Assembly: GCF_036227105.1 (NCBI RefSeq)
Contig: NZ_CP109434.1
Span: forward strand, 625,001 to 689,000
Length of the DNA stretch: 64,000 bases
Direction: 5' to 3'
Source of the DNA: Amycolatopsis sp. NBC_01488
GTDB taxonomy: Bacteria; Actinomycetota; Actinomycetes; Mycobacteriales; Pseudonocardiaceae
Each line of letters begins with the position of its first letter. Within the stretch, counting starts at the first letter, position 1. The position numbers and the translations under genes are program-made. Positions 50,533-59,556 of this stretch are shown here, in pieces. The notes beneath the pieces were generated by a model. It had not been told where the DNA came from. It saw only the letters and a program-made list of their open reading frames with translations, and ran no database searches.

Positions 50533-51843
50533 TCAGCGCAGGCAGTCGCCGGGGTCGCCGCGCGTCAGGGCCGGGTCGTCCTGGGGGAAGGTGCGGGCCA
50601 CGCCGGGGCCGGTGGTGCGGGTCTCGAAGCGGACGGTCACCCGGCCGTGGCCGGCACCCTGCACCCAGCCCGTGCCGAACTCCTCGTGCACGACGTCGTC
50701 GCCCTGCCGCCACTCCGACGGCGGGGCGGCGACCGGCGCGGGTGCCGCCGAAACCACCGTCGACGCCGGGGTTTCCGGGGCCGACAACGTGAACAGGGCG
50801 TCCTGGTGCGGGACCGACAGCCCGCTGAACGCCACCCCCGCCAAGCGGATGCCACCGAACTCCGCCGGGTCTAGCAGGAGCCGCTCGGCCGTCGCCGACA
50901 GCTCCGCCAGGTCGTCGGTCGGGGCCGAGATCGTCTCCGAGCGGGTCACCGTGTGCATGTCCGTGTGCCGCAGCTTGATCACCACCGTGCGGGCCACCCG
51001 CTCGGCCTTGACCAGCCGCTGGTGCGCGCCCACCGCGATCCGCCGCACCTCGGCGCGCAAAGTCGTCAGGTCGATGATGTCCGTGTCGAACGTCGTCTCC
51101 GCGCTGACCTGCTTCGTCTCGCCGCGGTCGGCCACCGGCCGGTCGTCGAAGCCGGTGGCCAGCCGGCGCAGGTCGCGGCCGACCACGCCGCCCAGCGTGG
51201 CCACCGCGTCCTGTTCGGACAGTGCCGCGAGCTGCCCGAGCGTCTGGACGCCGATGAACCGCAGCTTTCCCTCGGCCACCGGCCCGATCCCCCACAGCGC
51301 GCGCACCGGCAGCGGCGCGAGGAACTCCCGTTCGGTGCCCTGCGGCACCACCAAGAGCCCATCGGGCTTGGCCTCGTCCGAGGCGATCTTGGCGATCTGC
51401 TTGCCGTTGCCCGCGCCGATCGACGCGACCAGCCCGGTCTCCGCCCGGATGCGGGCCCGCAGCGAGGCGCAGAACGACGTCACCTCTTCGAGCGACGCGC
51501 CGGCCAGCGCCGGTGGTTCGGCGAAAGCTTCGTCGAGGGAGATCTTTTCCAGCAGTGGCGCCACCGACGTGACGACGGCGAAGACTTCCTGGCTGAGCCG
51601 CTCGTACACGCGGAACCGCGGCGGCACGATCACGCCGTTGGCCGGGAGCAGCCGTCGTGCCTGCGCCATCGGCATCGCCGACTTGATGCCGAACGCGCGG
51701 GACTCGTAGCTCGCGCCCGCGACGACGCCGCGTGGCCCGAGCCCGCCGACGAGCACCGGACGCCCGGCCAGCGTCGGGCGGGTGAGCTGCTCGGCCGACG
51801 CGTAGAAGGCGTCCAGGTCGAGGTGGATCACCCAGCGGGCCAC
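50533..51843 (-). CDS. dinB: DNA polymerase IV (Y-family) with actinobacterial C-terminal extension
   Basis: 436 residues. Y-family core: HLDLDAFYASAEQL (first metal Asp), EKISLDEAFAE (second acidic pair, SLDEA for the usual SIDEA), helix-hairpin-helix ALWGIGPVAEGKL, and the little-finger domain to about residue 350. The last 65 residues (GDDVVHEEFGTGWVQGAGHGRVTVRFE) form a Tudor-like fold resembling the tail of UvrD/PcrA helicases, known in actinobacterial DinB2-like proteins. The sliding-clamp motif is not obvious. GTG start. It lies 1 nt from the upstream regulator gene, so it is probably co-transcribed. Confidence 0.92.
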   Translation of the reverse strand: MARWVIHLDLDAFYASAEQLTRPTLAGRPVLVGGLGPRGVVAGASYESRAFGIKSAMPMAQARRLLPANGVIVPPRFRVYERLSQEVFAVVTSVAPLLEKISLDEAFAEPPALAGASLEEVTSFCASLRARIRAETGLVASIGAGNGKQIAKIASDEAKPDGLLVVPQGTEREFLAPLPVRALWGIGPVAEGKLRFIGVQTLGQLAALSEQDAVATLGGVVGRDLRRLATGFDDRPVADRGETKQVSAETTFDTDIIDLTTLRAEVRRIAVGAHQRLVKAERVARTVVIKLRHTDMHTVTRSETISAPTDDLAELSATAERLLLDPAEFGGIRLAGVAFSGLSVPHQDALFTLSAPETPASTVVSAAPAPVAAPPSEWRQGDDVVHEEFGTGWVQGAGHGRVTVRFETRTTGPGVARTFPQDDPALTRGDPGDCLR

Positions 51844-51844
51844 G

Positions 51845-52156
51845 TCAGTCCCCGCCGGTGGCGTCCAGCAGCTGGTGCAGCGCCTTGGTGTAGCTCTCGA
51901 ACGCCGCGCGCCCGGCCGCGGTCAGCCGGACCAGGGTGACCGGCGTGCGGTGCTCGTAGGCCTTGGTGATCTCGACGTACTCGGCGTCCTCGAGCTTGCG
52001 CAGGTGCGTCGAGAGGTTGCCGGCGGTCATGTCGAGGAGCTGCTGCAGCCGCGGGAAGGTGATCTGGTCGCCGGCGTGCAGCCCGGCGAGCGCGACCGTG
52101 ACCCGCAGCCGCGCCTGGGCGTGGATGACCGGGTCGAGCTGCGGCAGCTCGTTCAT
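51845..52156 (-). CDS. Winged-helix transcriptional regulator (small, ArsR/MarR-like)
   Basis: 103 residues: LRVTVALAGLHAGDQITFPRLQQLLDMTAGNLSTHLRKLEDAEYVEI, a compact winged helix (HTH_34-like), followed by a helix for dimerisation. Usually paired with a membrane protein and exporter genes as here. Its ATG overlaps the membrane-protein stop (ATGA). The palindrome upstream of the operon (54500-54516) is a candidate site. Confidence 0.85.
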   Translation of the reverse strand: MNELPQLDPVIHAQARLRVTVALAGLHAGDQITFPRLQQLLDMTAGNLSTHLRKLEDAEYVEITKAYEHRTPVTLVRLTAAGRAAFESYTKALHQLLDATGGD

Positions 52157-52779
52157 CGGCGTCCGGACTTCTCGCGCACGAAGTAGACGATCGCGCCGAG
52201 CAGGAACCCGCCGCCGCCGCAGATCGCCAGCACGAGGAAGTTCGCCGGGTAGCCGACCAGGACGCTCAACGCCGAGGAAACGATCATCCACGCGCCGAGC
52301 CCGTACATCAGCTTGTCCTGCCAGAGCATGCCGCCGGCCAGGTACATCACGCCGGTCAGCAGCAGCCAGGTGCCCGACCACAGCAGGGACACCTGATCGG
52401 GCGACAGCGCTTGGAAGCTCGTGATCCGGACGTCGACGACCATCAGCCCGATCGACCCGAGGAACCAGCCCCATCCGTACATCGCGCCGGCGATCCGGGA
52501 CGGCCCGCGGATGCCGCGCCCGGCCCGCACGCTGACGACGGCGGTGTAGACCATGGCGCCGAGGAACAGCACCGGGACGACGACGCCACCCATCCAGACG
52601 GGCACGGTGCCGTCGGACTGCGTGGTGAAGAAGGTGAAGCCCCAGCCGACCAGCCAGGCGAGGGCCCACGCCGCGAGCATCCGCGCGGGGCCCCCGCCGA
52701 GTTCCCGGCGGGTTCGCCGGTTCTGCTGGGTGATCAGGTTCAGCGACTCCTCCGCCGACATCGGCTCGTCGTCCACCTT
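52153..52779 (-). CDS. Integral membrane protein coupled to winged-helix regulator
   Basis: About 208 residues, six membrane helices after a short cytosolic N-terminus (SAEESLNLITQQNRRTRREL). Start uncertain: GTG 52779 has GGGAGG at a 9-nt distance; GTG 52785 and ATG 52761 are alternatives. Proteins of this kind often sit beside small winged-helix regulators in actinobacteria and may sense membrane state. No enzymatic motif seen. Confidence 0.75.
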   Translation of the reverse strand, partial: KVDDEPMSAEESLNLITQQNRRTRRELGGGPARMLAAWALAWLVGWGFTFFTTQSDGTVPVWMGGVVVPVLFLGAMVYTAVVSVRAGRGIRGPSRIAGAMYGWGWFLGSIGLMVVDVRITSFQALSPDQVSLLWSGTWLLLTGVMYLAGGMLWQDKLMYGLGAWMIVSSALSVLVGYPANFLVLAICGGGGFLLGAIVYFVREKSGRR

Positions 52780-52830
52780 GCTCACCCTCCCGCGCAGACC
52801 CCTCAGTACTGCACGGAAGTTAACACGCAT

Positions 52831-53562
52831 TCACAGCCTGGCCGTGTCCAGCCGGAACCGGCGCACAACGACCAGGGCGGGCACGACCAGCCAGCCCGCC
52901 AGCACGAGCACCGCGACCCAGGTCCCGGAAGCGTGGGTCAGCGGGTCGATGCCGACCCGGCGCAGCCAGTAGGTCGGCACGAAGTGCGCCAGCGTCGTCA
53001 TCCAGCCGGGCAGGAACTCGAGCGGGATCCACAGCCCGCCGAGCATGCCGAGCGGCATCATCAGCGCACCGGTCACCGCGCCGACCGTGTCGCCCTTGCC
53101 GAACAGGCCGATCGCCAGGCCGAGCACGGCGAACGGCAGTGTGGCCGCCCACAGGAAGACCAGCAGCCGGCCCCAGTCGGCCAGGCCGAGCTGCTCGCCG
53201 CGCAGGAAGCCGACGAGGAAGATCACCACGAGCACCGGCAGGGCGACAGCCATCGCCGAGGCCACCTTCACCGCCAGGTAGCCGGGGCTGCGCATCGGCG
53301 TCAGACGGATCTGCCGCTGCCAGCCGTCGGTGCGTTCCTGGGCGACGCGGGTGCCGGTGAACAGGGAACCCCCGCTGGCGCCGTACGCCGCCATGGTGAT
53401 CATCGTCTGGGTGCTCGAGTGCAGGCCGTTGTCCAGGAGGGTGTCGCCGAAGATGGACCCGAACAGCAGGTACATCGCCGTCGGCATGCCGATGGTGAAG
53501 ATCGTGAACTGGGGACTGCGGACGATCCGCTTGATCTCCAGGCTCAGGTAGGTGGTGTTCAC
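52831..53562 (-). CDS. ABC-2 type exporter permease
   Basis: 243 residues with six membrane helices. N-terminal YLSLEIKRIVRSPQFTIFTIGMP and GTRVAQERTDGWQRQIRLTPMRS are typical of DrrB-like ABC-2 permeases; GALMMPLGMLGGLWIPLEFLPGWM near helix 5 as well. The GTG start overlaps the ATPase stop by 3 nt. It would export a drug, lipid or peptide with the ATPase, which is frameshifted in this sequence. Confidence 0.88.
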   Translation of the reverse strand: MNTTYLSLEIKRIVRSPQFTIFTIGMPTAMYLLFGSIFGDTLLDNGLHSSTQTMITMAAYGASGGSLFTGTRVAQERTDGWQRQIRLTPMRSPGYLAVKVASAMAVALPVLVVIFLVGFLRGEQLGLADWGRLLVFLWAATLPFAVLGLAIGLFGKGDTVGAVTGALMMPLGMLGGLWIPLEFLPGWMTTLAHFVPTYWLRRVGIDPLTHASGTWVAVLVLAGWLVVPALVVVRRFRLDTARL

Positions 53563-54456
53563 GCGGCTGCCTCCTCGGCGGTCAGCGCCAGGAAGGCTTC
53601 TTCGAGGCCCAGTGCGGTGATTTCGATGTCGGACGCCTGCGGGTACTTCGCCAGCACCGCGCGGATCGCCGCGTCGGAGTCGGCGCAGGCCAGCTCGGCG
53701 CGGCCGGCGCGCAGCTGCACGCTCGTGACCCCCGGCAGGTCCGCGAGCCCGGTTTCGGTGGCGCCCGGCACGACGGCCTTGAGCACCCGCCCGGAGACCG
53801 CGGCCCGCACCTCGGCGACCGGGCCGTCGGCGACGACGGCGCCGTGACGCATCAGCACGACGCGGTCGGCGTAGTCCTCGGCCTCGGCGAGGTAGTGCGT
53901 CGCGAACAGAACGGTCCGGCCGGTGGCGGCGAACTCGCGGATGGACGCCCAGAACGCCCGCCTGCCGTCGACGTCCATCGCGGCGGTGGGCTCGTCGAGC
54001 ACGAGCAGGTCCGGGTTGCCCGCCAAGGCGAGCGCGAAGCGGACGCGCTGCCGTTCGCCGCCGGACAGCTTGCCGCAGCGGCGTTTCACGAGGCTCTGCA
54101 ACCCCGCCCGGGCGATGACCTCGTCGGCGGGCAGCGGGCGGGCGTGCGTCGAGACGACGGTCGACGATCTCGCCGACGGTGACGTCCCCCAGCAGCGCGC
54201 CGTTCTGCATCATGGCGCCGACGAGCCCCCGGTCGACGGCCTCGCGCGGACTGCCCCCGGCGACGGTGACGTCGCCCGCGTCCGGCTTGGTCAGGCCGAG
54301 CAGCAGGTCGACGGTGGTCGACTTGCCCGCGCCGTTCGGTCCGAGCAGCGCGACGACCTCGCCGCGCGCGACTTCGACGGACACGCCGCCGACCGCCGTC
54401 ACCTGCCCGAATCGCTTGGTCAGGCCGTGGAGCGCGAACGCCGGTCCCCCGGTCAT
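53559..54456 (-). pseudogene. ABC exporter ATPase with single-base frameshift
   Basis: 898 nt, one base more than a multiple of three. From ATG 54456 (AAGGGAGAG upstream) the frame encodes HGLTKRFGQVTAVGGVSVEV and Walker A GPNGAGKST through to DVTVGEIVD. Near 54158-54163 one extra base moves the coding to another frame, which continues THARPLPADEVIARAGLQSL, the signature LSGGERQRVRFALALAG, Walker B LLVLDEPTAAMD and H-loop ATHYLAEAEDY to the stop. Both halves look fully conserved, so a recent mutation or a sequencing error is more likely than an old pseudogene. Confidence 0.8.
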
Positions 54457-54499
54457 GGCGCTCTCCCTTCGTGGACTTTGCGTTTCAAACTCGACGTGC

Positions 54500-54516
54500 A
54501 CTTTGTAACACAAAGT
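54500..54516. promoter_or_regulatory. Operator candidate of the exporter operon
   Basis: ACTTTGT-AAC-ACAAAGT, perfect 7-bp arms, about 44 nt upstream of the ATPase ATG. A further ACTTTG unit lies at 54474-54479. The winged-helix regulator at the end of the operon is the obvious candidate ligand. Confidence 0.55.
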
Positions 54517-54554
54517 CCGCGCAAGTTCAAAGCCCGCGGTGCGGGAAAGCGAGA

Positions 54555-54591
54555 AAGCGGGGTGCCGGGCACTGGGCCCAACACCCCGCTT
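54555..54591. terminator. Terminator hairpin of the aminopeptidase gene
   Basis: AAGCGGGGTG, 17-nt loop, CACCCCGCTT, 18 nt past the minus-strand stop at 54609. Confidence 0.6.
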
Positions 54592-54608
54592 CTCAAGGTT
54601 TGTGCAGG

Positions 54609-56201
54609 TCAGCCGGTGAACCGGCCCGACACGAGACCCTGCGTCGCACTCACGTCGGCCTTCGCCGCGGTCGGCGCCGGGGGCGTCGGCTGGGGCAGCG
54701 GGGCACACTCGACGTCGGCCGTGCGGCCCGGCTTGCGGGCCGGGAGCGCGCCCGTCGCGAGGTAGTCCGCGATCTTGTTGTCGACGCACGCGTTGCCGCG
54801 CGGGGTGATCGCGTGGCTCGTGCCACCCGGCTCCGCGATCAGCGACGCGCCCGGGAAGCGGCTGCGGATCTCGAGGCTGCCCGGGAACGGCGTTGCCGCG
54901 TCGAGCGTCTCGTCGATCATCAGCACGCTCTGCACTCCGCGACCATCGACCTTGGTCGGCTTGCCCGCCTTCGCCGGCCAGTACAGGCACGGCGCGTTGA
55001 ACCAGGCGTTCTGCCAGGTGAAGTACGGCGCCTTGGCGAAGGTCTTCCAGTTGTCGATCTTCCACTGGTTCCAGCTCTGCGGCCACTGGACGTCCGAGCA
55101 CTGGACGGCGAGGTAGACCGCGTAGCCGTTGTCGTCGCCGCGGCCGCCGAAGGCCTCGAACAGCGACTTCCAGTTCTGCCAGTCACCCTTGTTGACGAAC
55201 CGCGAAAGCGCGTCGCCCAGGAGCGTCCACCGCAGCTGGTAGTACGACGCCTGCTGGATGACGTCGAGGATCTCGTCCGGGCCGATCACGCCGCCGGCCG
55301 GGGCGAAGGACGTCTTGAGGAGCTGCTCGTTGACCACGCGCTGCACCGCGGCCTGAGTCTTGCCGAGGTGGTAGACGTCGTCGTGCTGGGCGACCCAGCC
55401 GAACCAGATGAGGATGTTCTTGTCGAACGCGACGTCCTGGTTCAGGTTGTCGCCGTACCAGATGCCCCGCGGGTCGACGGTCGAGTCGAGCACCATCCGG
55501 CGGACGTTCTGCGGGAACAGCGTGCCGTAGACCTGGCCGAGGTAGGTGCCGTAGGAGTAGCCGTAGAAGTTCAGCTGCTGCTGGCCGAGCGCCTGGCGGA
55601 TGGAGTCCATGTCCTTGACCGTGTCGGTCGTCTTCATGTTCTCCAGCAGGGCCTTCGAGTTGTTCTTCGCGCACGCTTCGGCGTAGCCCTTGGATCGGTC
55701 GAGCCAGGTCCGCTCGAGCTGCGGCGTGAACGGCGCGTACTCCGGCCGGTCGTAGTCCATGTAGTTCGGGTCGCAGCTGAGCGCGGGCTTGCTGGCGCCG
55801 ACCCCGCGCGGGTCGAAGCCGATCCAGTCGTAGGCGTCACCGGCGTGGTTGGGCACGCGCGGGCCACGGGTGGCCAGCAGCAGGCCGGAGCCGCCGGGCC
55901 CGCCTGGATTGGTCAGCATGACGCCCTGGTACTGCGCGTCCGGGACCTTGTGCTTGACGCGGTCGACGGCGAGCTGGATGTGCTCGCCGTGGGGCTTCGA
56001 GTAGTCGAGCGGCACGCTCAGGTACCCGCATTCGGCACCGGCGGCGACGAGCGTGGGATCGGTACACGGCCCCCAGGCGATCGTCCCGGCTGCCGGTGGT
56101 GCGGGTGCGGCGGTTGCGACCGGCGCGGCCACTAGCGCGGACGCCATCGCGGCGGCGGCGACCGCGGCGGCAGTGCCCACTCCAAAAAAGGCACGTCTCA
56201 C
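54609..56201 (-). CDS. Secreted alpha/beta-hydrolase, tripeptidyl aminopeptidase type
   Basis: 530 residues. Signal peptide with Ala-rich core ending near VATAAP, then the TAP-like hydrolase: LTNPGGPGGSGLLLA (oxyanion region), WIGFDPRGVGASKPALSCD, nucleophile GYSYGTYLGQVYG, and C-terminal TAP domain with VLMIDETLDAATPFPGS and GGTSHAIT (catalytic Asp and His regions). These secreted enzymes trim tripeptides from peptide or protein N-termini. GTG start with GGGAGAAAA upstream. The Pro-rich tail is unassigned. Confidence 0.9.
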   Translation of the reverse strand: MRRAFFGVGTAAAVAAAAMASALVAAPVATAAPAPPAAGTIAWGPCTDPTLVAAGAECGYLSVPLDYSKPHGEHIQLAVDRVKHKVPDAQYQGVMLTNPGGPGGSGLLLATRGPRVPNHAGDAYDWIGFDPRGVGASKPALSCDPNYMDYDRPEYAPFTPQLERTWLDRSKGYAEACAKNNSKALLENMKTTDTVKDMDSIRQALGQQQLNFYGYSYGTYLGQVYGTLFPQNVRRMVLDSTVDPRGIWYGDNLNQDVAFDKNILIWFGWVAQHDDVYHLGKTQAAVQRVVNEQLLKTSFAPAGGVIGPDEILDVIQQASYYQLRWTLLGDALSRFVNKGDWQNWKSLFEAFGGRGDDNGYAVYLAVQCSDVQWPQSWNQWKIDNWKTFAKAPYFTWQNAWFNAPCLYWPAKAGKPTKVDGRGVQSVLMIDETLDAATPFPGSLEIRSRFPGASLIAEPGGTSHAITPRGNACVDNKIADYLATGALPARKPGRTADVECAPLPQPTPPAPTAAKADVSATQGLVSGRFTG

Positions 56202-56320
56202 TGTTTTCTCCCTTTTCGGCTTCGGCTTCGAGCGGCTGAACCCTAAACCGCCGCGGGTCGTGGAGGGACGGCAAACGGGCGCGTAGCCGCGAATGCCCTA
56301 CGAAAGGTGGAAATCGGGTC

Positions 56321-57410
56321 CTATCCGGACCGGCGGCGCAGGCGGAAGAGAGCCTTGCCGAGGAAGAACCAGCAGAGCAGGGCGAGGACCATGACCCCGG
56401 CCGGCGTGATGCCACTCAGCGCGAGGACGCCCACGAGGACGAACAGCACTCCGGCGATCAGGAAGTCGAACTTCGCGGTCTGGCCGAACGACCGCTGCTC
56501 GTCGGCCACGGACCGCGACTGAGACGCGGCTCGCTTCGATGGAGGCGGGAGGAAGGGCTGGTTCGGCATCGAGGACGGCTGGGCCCGAGACGGGCCGGCG
56601 CGGACCGCCGGGGGCTTCGGCGCGGATGGCCGGTGCGGCGGCGGCCTCCCGGCCTCCCTGCCCGGCTCGGGTACGACCGGCGGCACAGCCGTACTCGACG
56701 CCGCCCCGATCCCCGCCGCCCGCGCGACTGGCGCTTCGGGCGCTGCCGCGGCATTTCCGCCACCACCCGCTCGTGGACGTAGCTGTACAGCTCGTCCACC
56801 GTGACGTCGCCGTCGCCGTCGAGGTCGGCGCTGCCGTCGCGCAGGCCCGCCACCAAGTGGCGGGTGAAGACCGACCGCGCCGCCGATCCGACCACCGCAT
56901 CGCCTTCGAACGAGTACTGCGTCGCGTCGGACGCCGTCAGCACCGCTCGGCCACGGCCCTGGAACCGCTCGAGCGTGTGCACGTCCGTGCCCGCCTTCGC
57001 CAGCTTGCCCGCCGGGAACGCGCCGCTGTAACAACAATCCAGCACCAGGACCTTCTGCCGCGACAGGCAGCCCGCCATCGCGCGGTCGACCAGCTCCGCC
57101 GCCAGCGCCGTGAACATCAGGCTGTCCCGGCGCGTGTTGGCCATCGCCAGGTACAGACTGCCGTCGTCGTCCTTCACGCCGTGACCCGTGAAGTACAGCA
57201 GCGTCAGCTCGTCGCGACGGCGGCCGCGGTAGAACTCGCCGATCGCCTCCCCCACCACGTGGTGTGGCTCGTCGATCAGCGTCGTCACCTCGAACCCCGC
57301 CACCGACGGGTCGCTCAGCACCGCGGCCAGCTCGCGCGCGTCGGCAGGCGGCGCAGCGCCGGGTCGGCGTACGACTCCGTCGCGATCAGCAGGGCGTGCC
57401 GGCTAGCCAT
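56321..57410 (-). pseudogene. Caspase-like peptidase with EF-hand loop and membrane anchor; two frameshifts
   Basis: The 1090 nt would give a 363-residue protein if two single bases were restored. From ATG 57410: ASRHALLIATESYADPALRRL, then a shift near 57343-57346, then DARELAAVLSDPSVAGFEV, YFTGHGV (catalytic His), VLVLDCCYSGAF (catalytic Cys), an EF-hand-like loop DLDGDGDVTVDE, and YSYVHERVVAEMP. After a second shift near 56744-56751 come a Pro-rich linker and two membrane helices (FLIAGVLFVLVGVLAL, GVMVLALLCWFFLG). Both shifts look like loss of one G. It overlaps EACC1 by 8 nt. Confidence 0.75.
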
Positions 57411-57792
57411 GGCGCTGGACGAAGGCGTCGATCAGCTGCTGCCGCTCGGCCGACGTCGCCCGCTCCAGCTCCACCGTGTCACCGTCGATCGTCATCGTGA
57501 TCTTGTGCTTGCCCGCCTGGCGGCCCAGCCACTCGCGCAGCGTCGCGACCAGGCCGGGGAACACGCCGCCCGCCGCGCTGAACGCCACCATGAGCGAGCC
57601 CATCGTCACCGGGTCGACGGCCTTCGCGCCCGGCGGTGCCTCGCCCGGCACCGCCCGCAGGTCGACGTCCAGCTCGCCCAGCTCCGCGCGCAGCCGCCTG
57701 GCGAGCCGGTCGAACTCCTCGGCGTCGGCCTCGTCGCCGGGCTCCAGCCGAAGCAGCGCCTCGCGCGTGTCCGGTTCGGTCATGCGCGCCAT
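57403..57792 (-). CDS. EACC1-type effector-associated protein
   Basis: 129 residues. FDRLARRLRAELGELDVDLRAV, GSLMVAFSAAGGVFPGLVATLREWLGRQ and ITMTIDGDTVELERATS correspond to the Effector-Associated Constant Component 1 fold described in actinobacterial conflict systems, where it sits beside caspase or other effectors. It is thought to link sensors to the effector; the mechanism is unproven. GGGAGC lies upstream of the ATG at 57792. Its stop overlaps the caspase start, so the two are coupled. Confidence 0.78.
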   Translation of the reverse strand: MARMTEPDTREALLRLEPGDEADAEEFDRLARRLRAELGELDVDLRAVPGEAPPGAKAVDPVTMGSLMVAFSAAGGVFPGLVATLREWLGRQAGKHKITMTIDGDTVELERATSAERQQLIDAFVQRHG

Positions 57793-57837
57793 GGTGCGCT
57801 CCCGGTACGACCACCGGCAAGGCCCGATCGGGCAGCG

Positions 57838-59556
57838 TCAAGCGCGGATTTCGTTGAGGTAGTTGTAGATCGTGTAGCGCGTGACGTCGAGGCGCCCGGC
57901 CAGGTGGTCGACCGCGTCCTTGATCAGGAAATAACCGGCTTCGTCGAGTTCCCGGACCACCGCCGCCTTGTGCCGCTTCTTCATGAGGTCCACCGGGATT
58001 CCGGCCTTGGTCACCGCGCGGTCGACGAGGAACCGTTGCAGGCTGTCGACGTCCGGTGGGAAAGTCTCCGGCTCGCCGTTGCCACCGGCCGAAGCGGACG
58101 CGTCGACGCTGTTGACGCACAGGCAGCCGACCGCGACCCCGTCGGCGTCGCGCAGGAACAGCGTCGACGAGCGGATCGCGCGGCCGTCCGGGCCGTGGGT
58201 GCGGTAGTTCGTCAGGTCCTGCGTGGTGCCGCGGCGGACCAGGCCCAGCAGCAGGTCGGTCATCGGCCCGCCGACGCTGCGGCCGGTCAGGTCGCCCGCG
58301 ATCGCGACGATCGAGTCCGGCAGCCTGCTCAGGTCGTGCAGCAGCACCTCGTTGCCGGGCCCGAGCATCGCGGCGAGGCCCGGGATCGCGGGGACCAGCG
58401 CCGTCAGCACCTCGTGCGTCGTCGCGCCCGCGGCCGGGACGACCAGCGGTTCACGGGGCTTGGTCAACGTCTCCAACGCCTCGCGGAGCAGGTCCGCCGC
58501 GGCGGCCGGCGTGGACGCGTGCGGCGACAGCCGGACGTGCTCGGGCCGCACGGTGGCGGCGATCCCCGCGGTGGCCAATGCCGCGCCGACCTGCTCGGCG
58601 GGGTGGCCGGGCAGGGTGAACGCCAGGATTCCCGCTCGCTGTTCGCGAGCCGAAACGACTTCGGCGCCGCAGGACGCCAGCACTTCTTCGAAGGCCCCGA
58701 TCCGCTCGGCGATCCGCGCCGCGATGGCGCCGACCCCGGCGTCCTCGACCAGCTCGAGAGCTTCGGCGAACGCGCTGGACGTGATCGGACTGAGGTTCGA
58801 GATCGACCAGGCCTGCGCAGTGCCGTCCGGCGGGTGGATCTCGTCGTCGAACAGGCCGGGGTCGCGCGCGCCGGTCCAGCCCGACAGGACGGGGTCCATG
58901 CGCTCCAGGGCCGTGTCGCTGAGCACTGCGAACCCGGTGCCCCAGCCCGCGCGCAGCCACTTCTGGCCGCCGACGACCAGGACGTCGGCGACCTCCCACG
59001 GCGCCTCGACGACCCCGAAGCCCTGGATGCCGTCGACGACCAGCAGCCGGTCGCCGACGACGTCGCGCAGCGCCGCGAGGTCGGCGCGGAAGCCGGTGCG
59101 GAAGTCGACCGCGCTGACGCTGACCGTCGTGATCTCCGGCGTCAACGCTTCGGCGACCCGCTCAGGCGTCACATAACCGCCGGTCAGCCGACGGACGCGA
59201 AGCCGTCCGGCCTGCTCGGCGCGGGCCCACGGGTAGGTGTTGGCCGGGAACTCCGCGGCCGACACCAGCACCTCGCCGGAGCTGTGGAACGCCGCCTGGA
59301 ACAGCCCGAGGCTGGTGTTCGGCAGCAGGACCGTGTGGTCGGTGTCCGAACCGGACAGCCGCGCGGCGGCGGCCTTGGCCCGGACCTCCTGCCGCATCAG
59401 CTCGTCCACAGTGGACGGACCGGCCGTGGTGGCCTGGTCGAGCAGGGCGGCCGTGGTGTCGAGCACCGCGTGCGACGGCGGCCCGAACCGGGCGAAGTCG
59501 AGGTAGCCGGCGGGCTCGTCGAACTGGAGCAGGTACCGGGGCGAAATCCGCGTCAC
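57838..59556 (-). CDS. Class V aminotransferase fused to YheO-type PAS and HTH (DauR-like)
   Basis: 572 residues. The N-terminal 370 form a PLP fold-I class V enzyme (cysteine-desulfurase/isopenicillin-epimerase-like) with LLVVDGIQGFGVV and the PLP lysine in VVGGQKWLRAGWG. The rest is a YheO-like PAS domain (LGPGNEVLLHDLSRLPDS, RSSTLFLRDADG) and a C-terminal HTH (AVDHLAGRLDVTRYTIYNYLNEI), as in DauR-type regulators. One chain thus holds enzyme and repressor modules. Its start overlaps the end of the amino-acid ABC ATPase gene, so enzyme, importer and control are one operon. Substrate unknown. Confidence 0.85.
   Translation of the reverse strand: MTRISPRYLLQFDEPAGYLDFARFGPPSHAVLDTTAALLDQATTAGPSTVDELMRQEVRAKAAAARLSGSDTDHTVLLPNTSLGLFQAAFHSSGEVLVSAAEFPANTYPWARAEQAGRLRVRRLTGGYVTPERVAEALTPEITTVSVSAVDFRTGFRADLAALRDVVGDRLLVVDGIQGFGVVEAPWEVADVLVVGGQKWLRAGWGTGFAVLSDTALERMDPVLSGWTGARDPGLFDDEIHPPDGTAQAWSISNLSPITSSAFAEALELVEDAGVGAIAARIAERIGAFEEVLASCGAEVVSAREQRAGILAFTLPGHPAEQVGAALATAGIAATVRPEHVRLSPHASTPAAAADLLREALETLTKPREPLVVPAAGATTHEVLTALVPAIPGLAAMLGPGNEVLLHDLSRLPDSIVAIAGDLTGRSVGGPMTDLLLGLVRRGTTQDLTNYRTHGPDGRAIRSSTLFLRDADGVAVGCLCVNSVDASASAGGNGEPETFPPDVDSLQRFLVDRAVTKAGIPVDLMKKRHKAAVVRELDEAGYFLIKDAVDHLAGRLDVTRYTIYNYLNEIRA

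Noticed and set aside
57825..57836. GCCCGATCGGGC palindrome between EACC1 and the aminotransferase fusion
   Set aside because: Only 12 bp without a loop and the base composition makes such sites common; not enough to call an operator or terminator.
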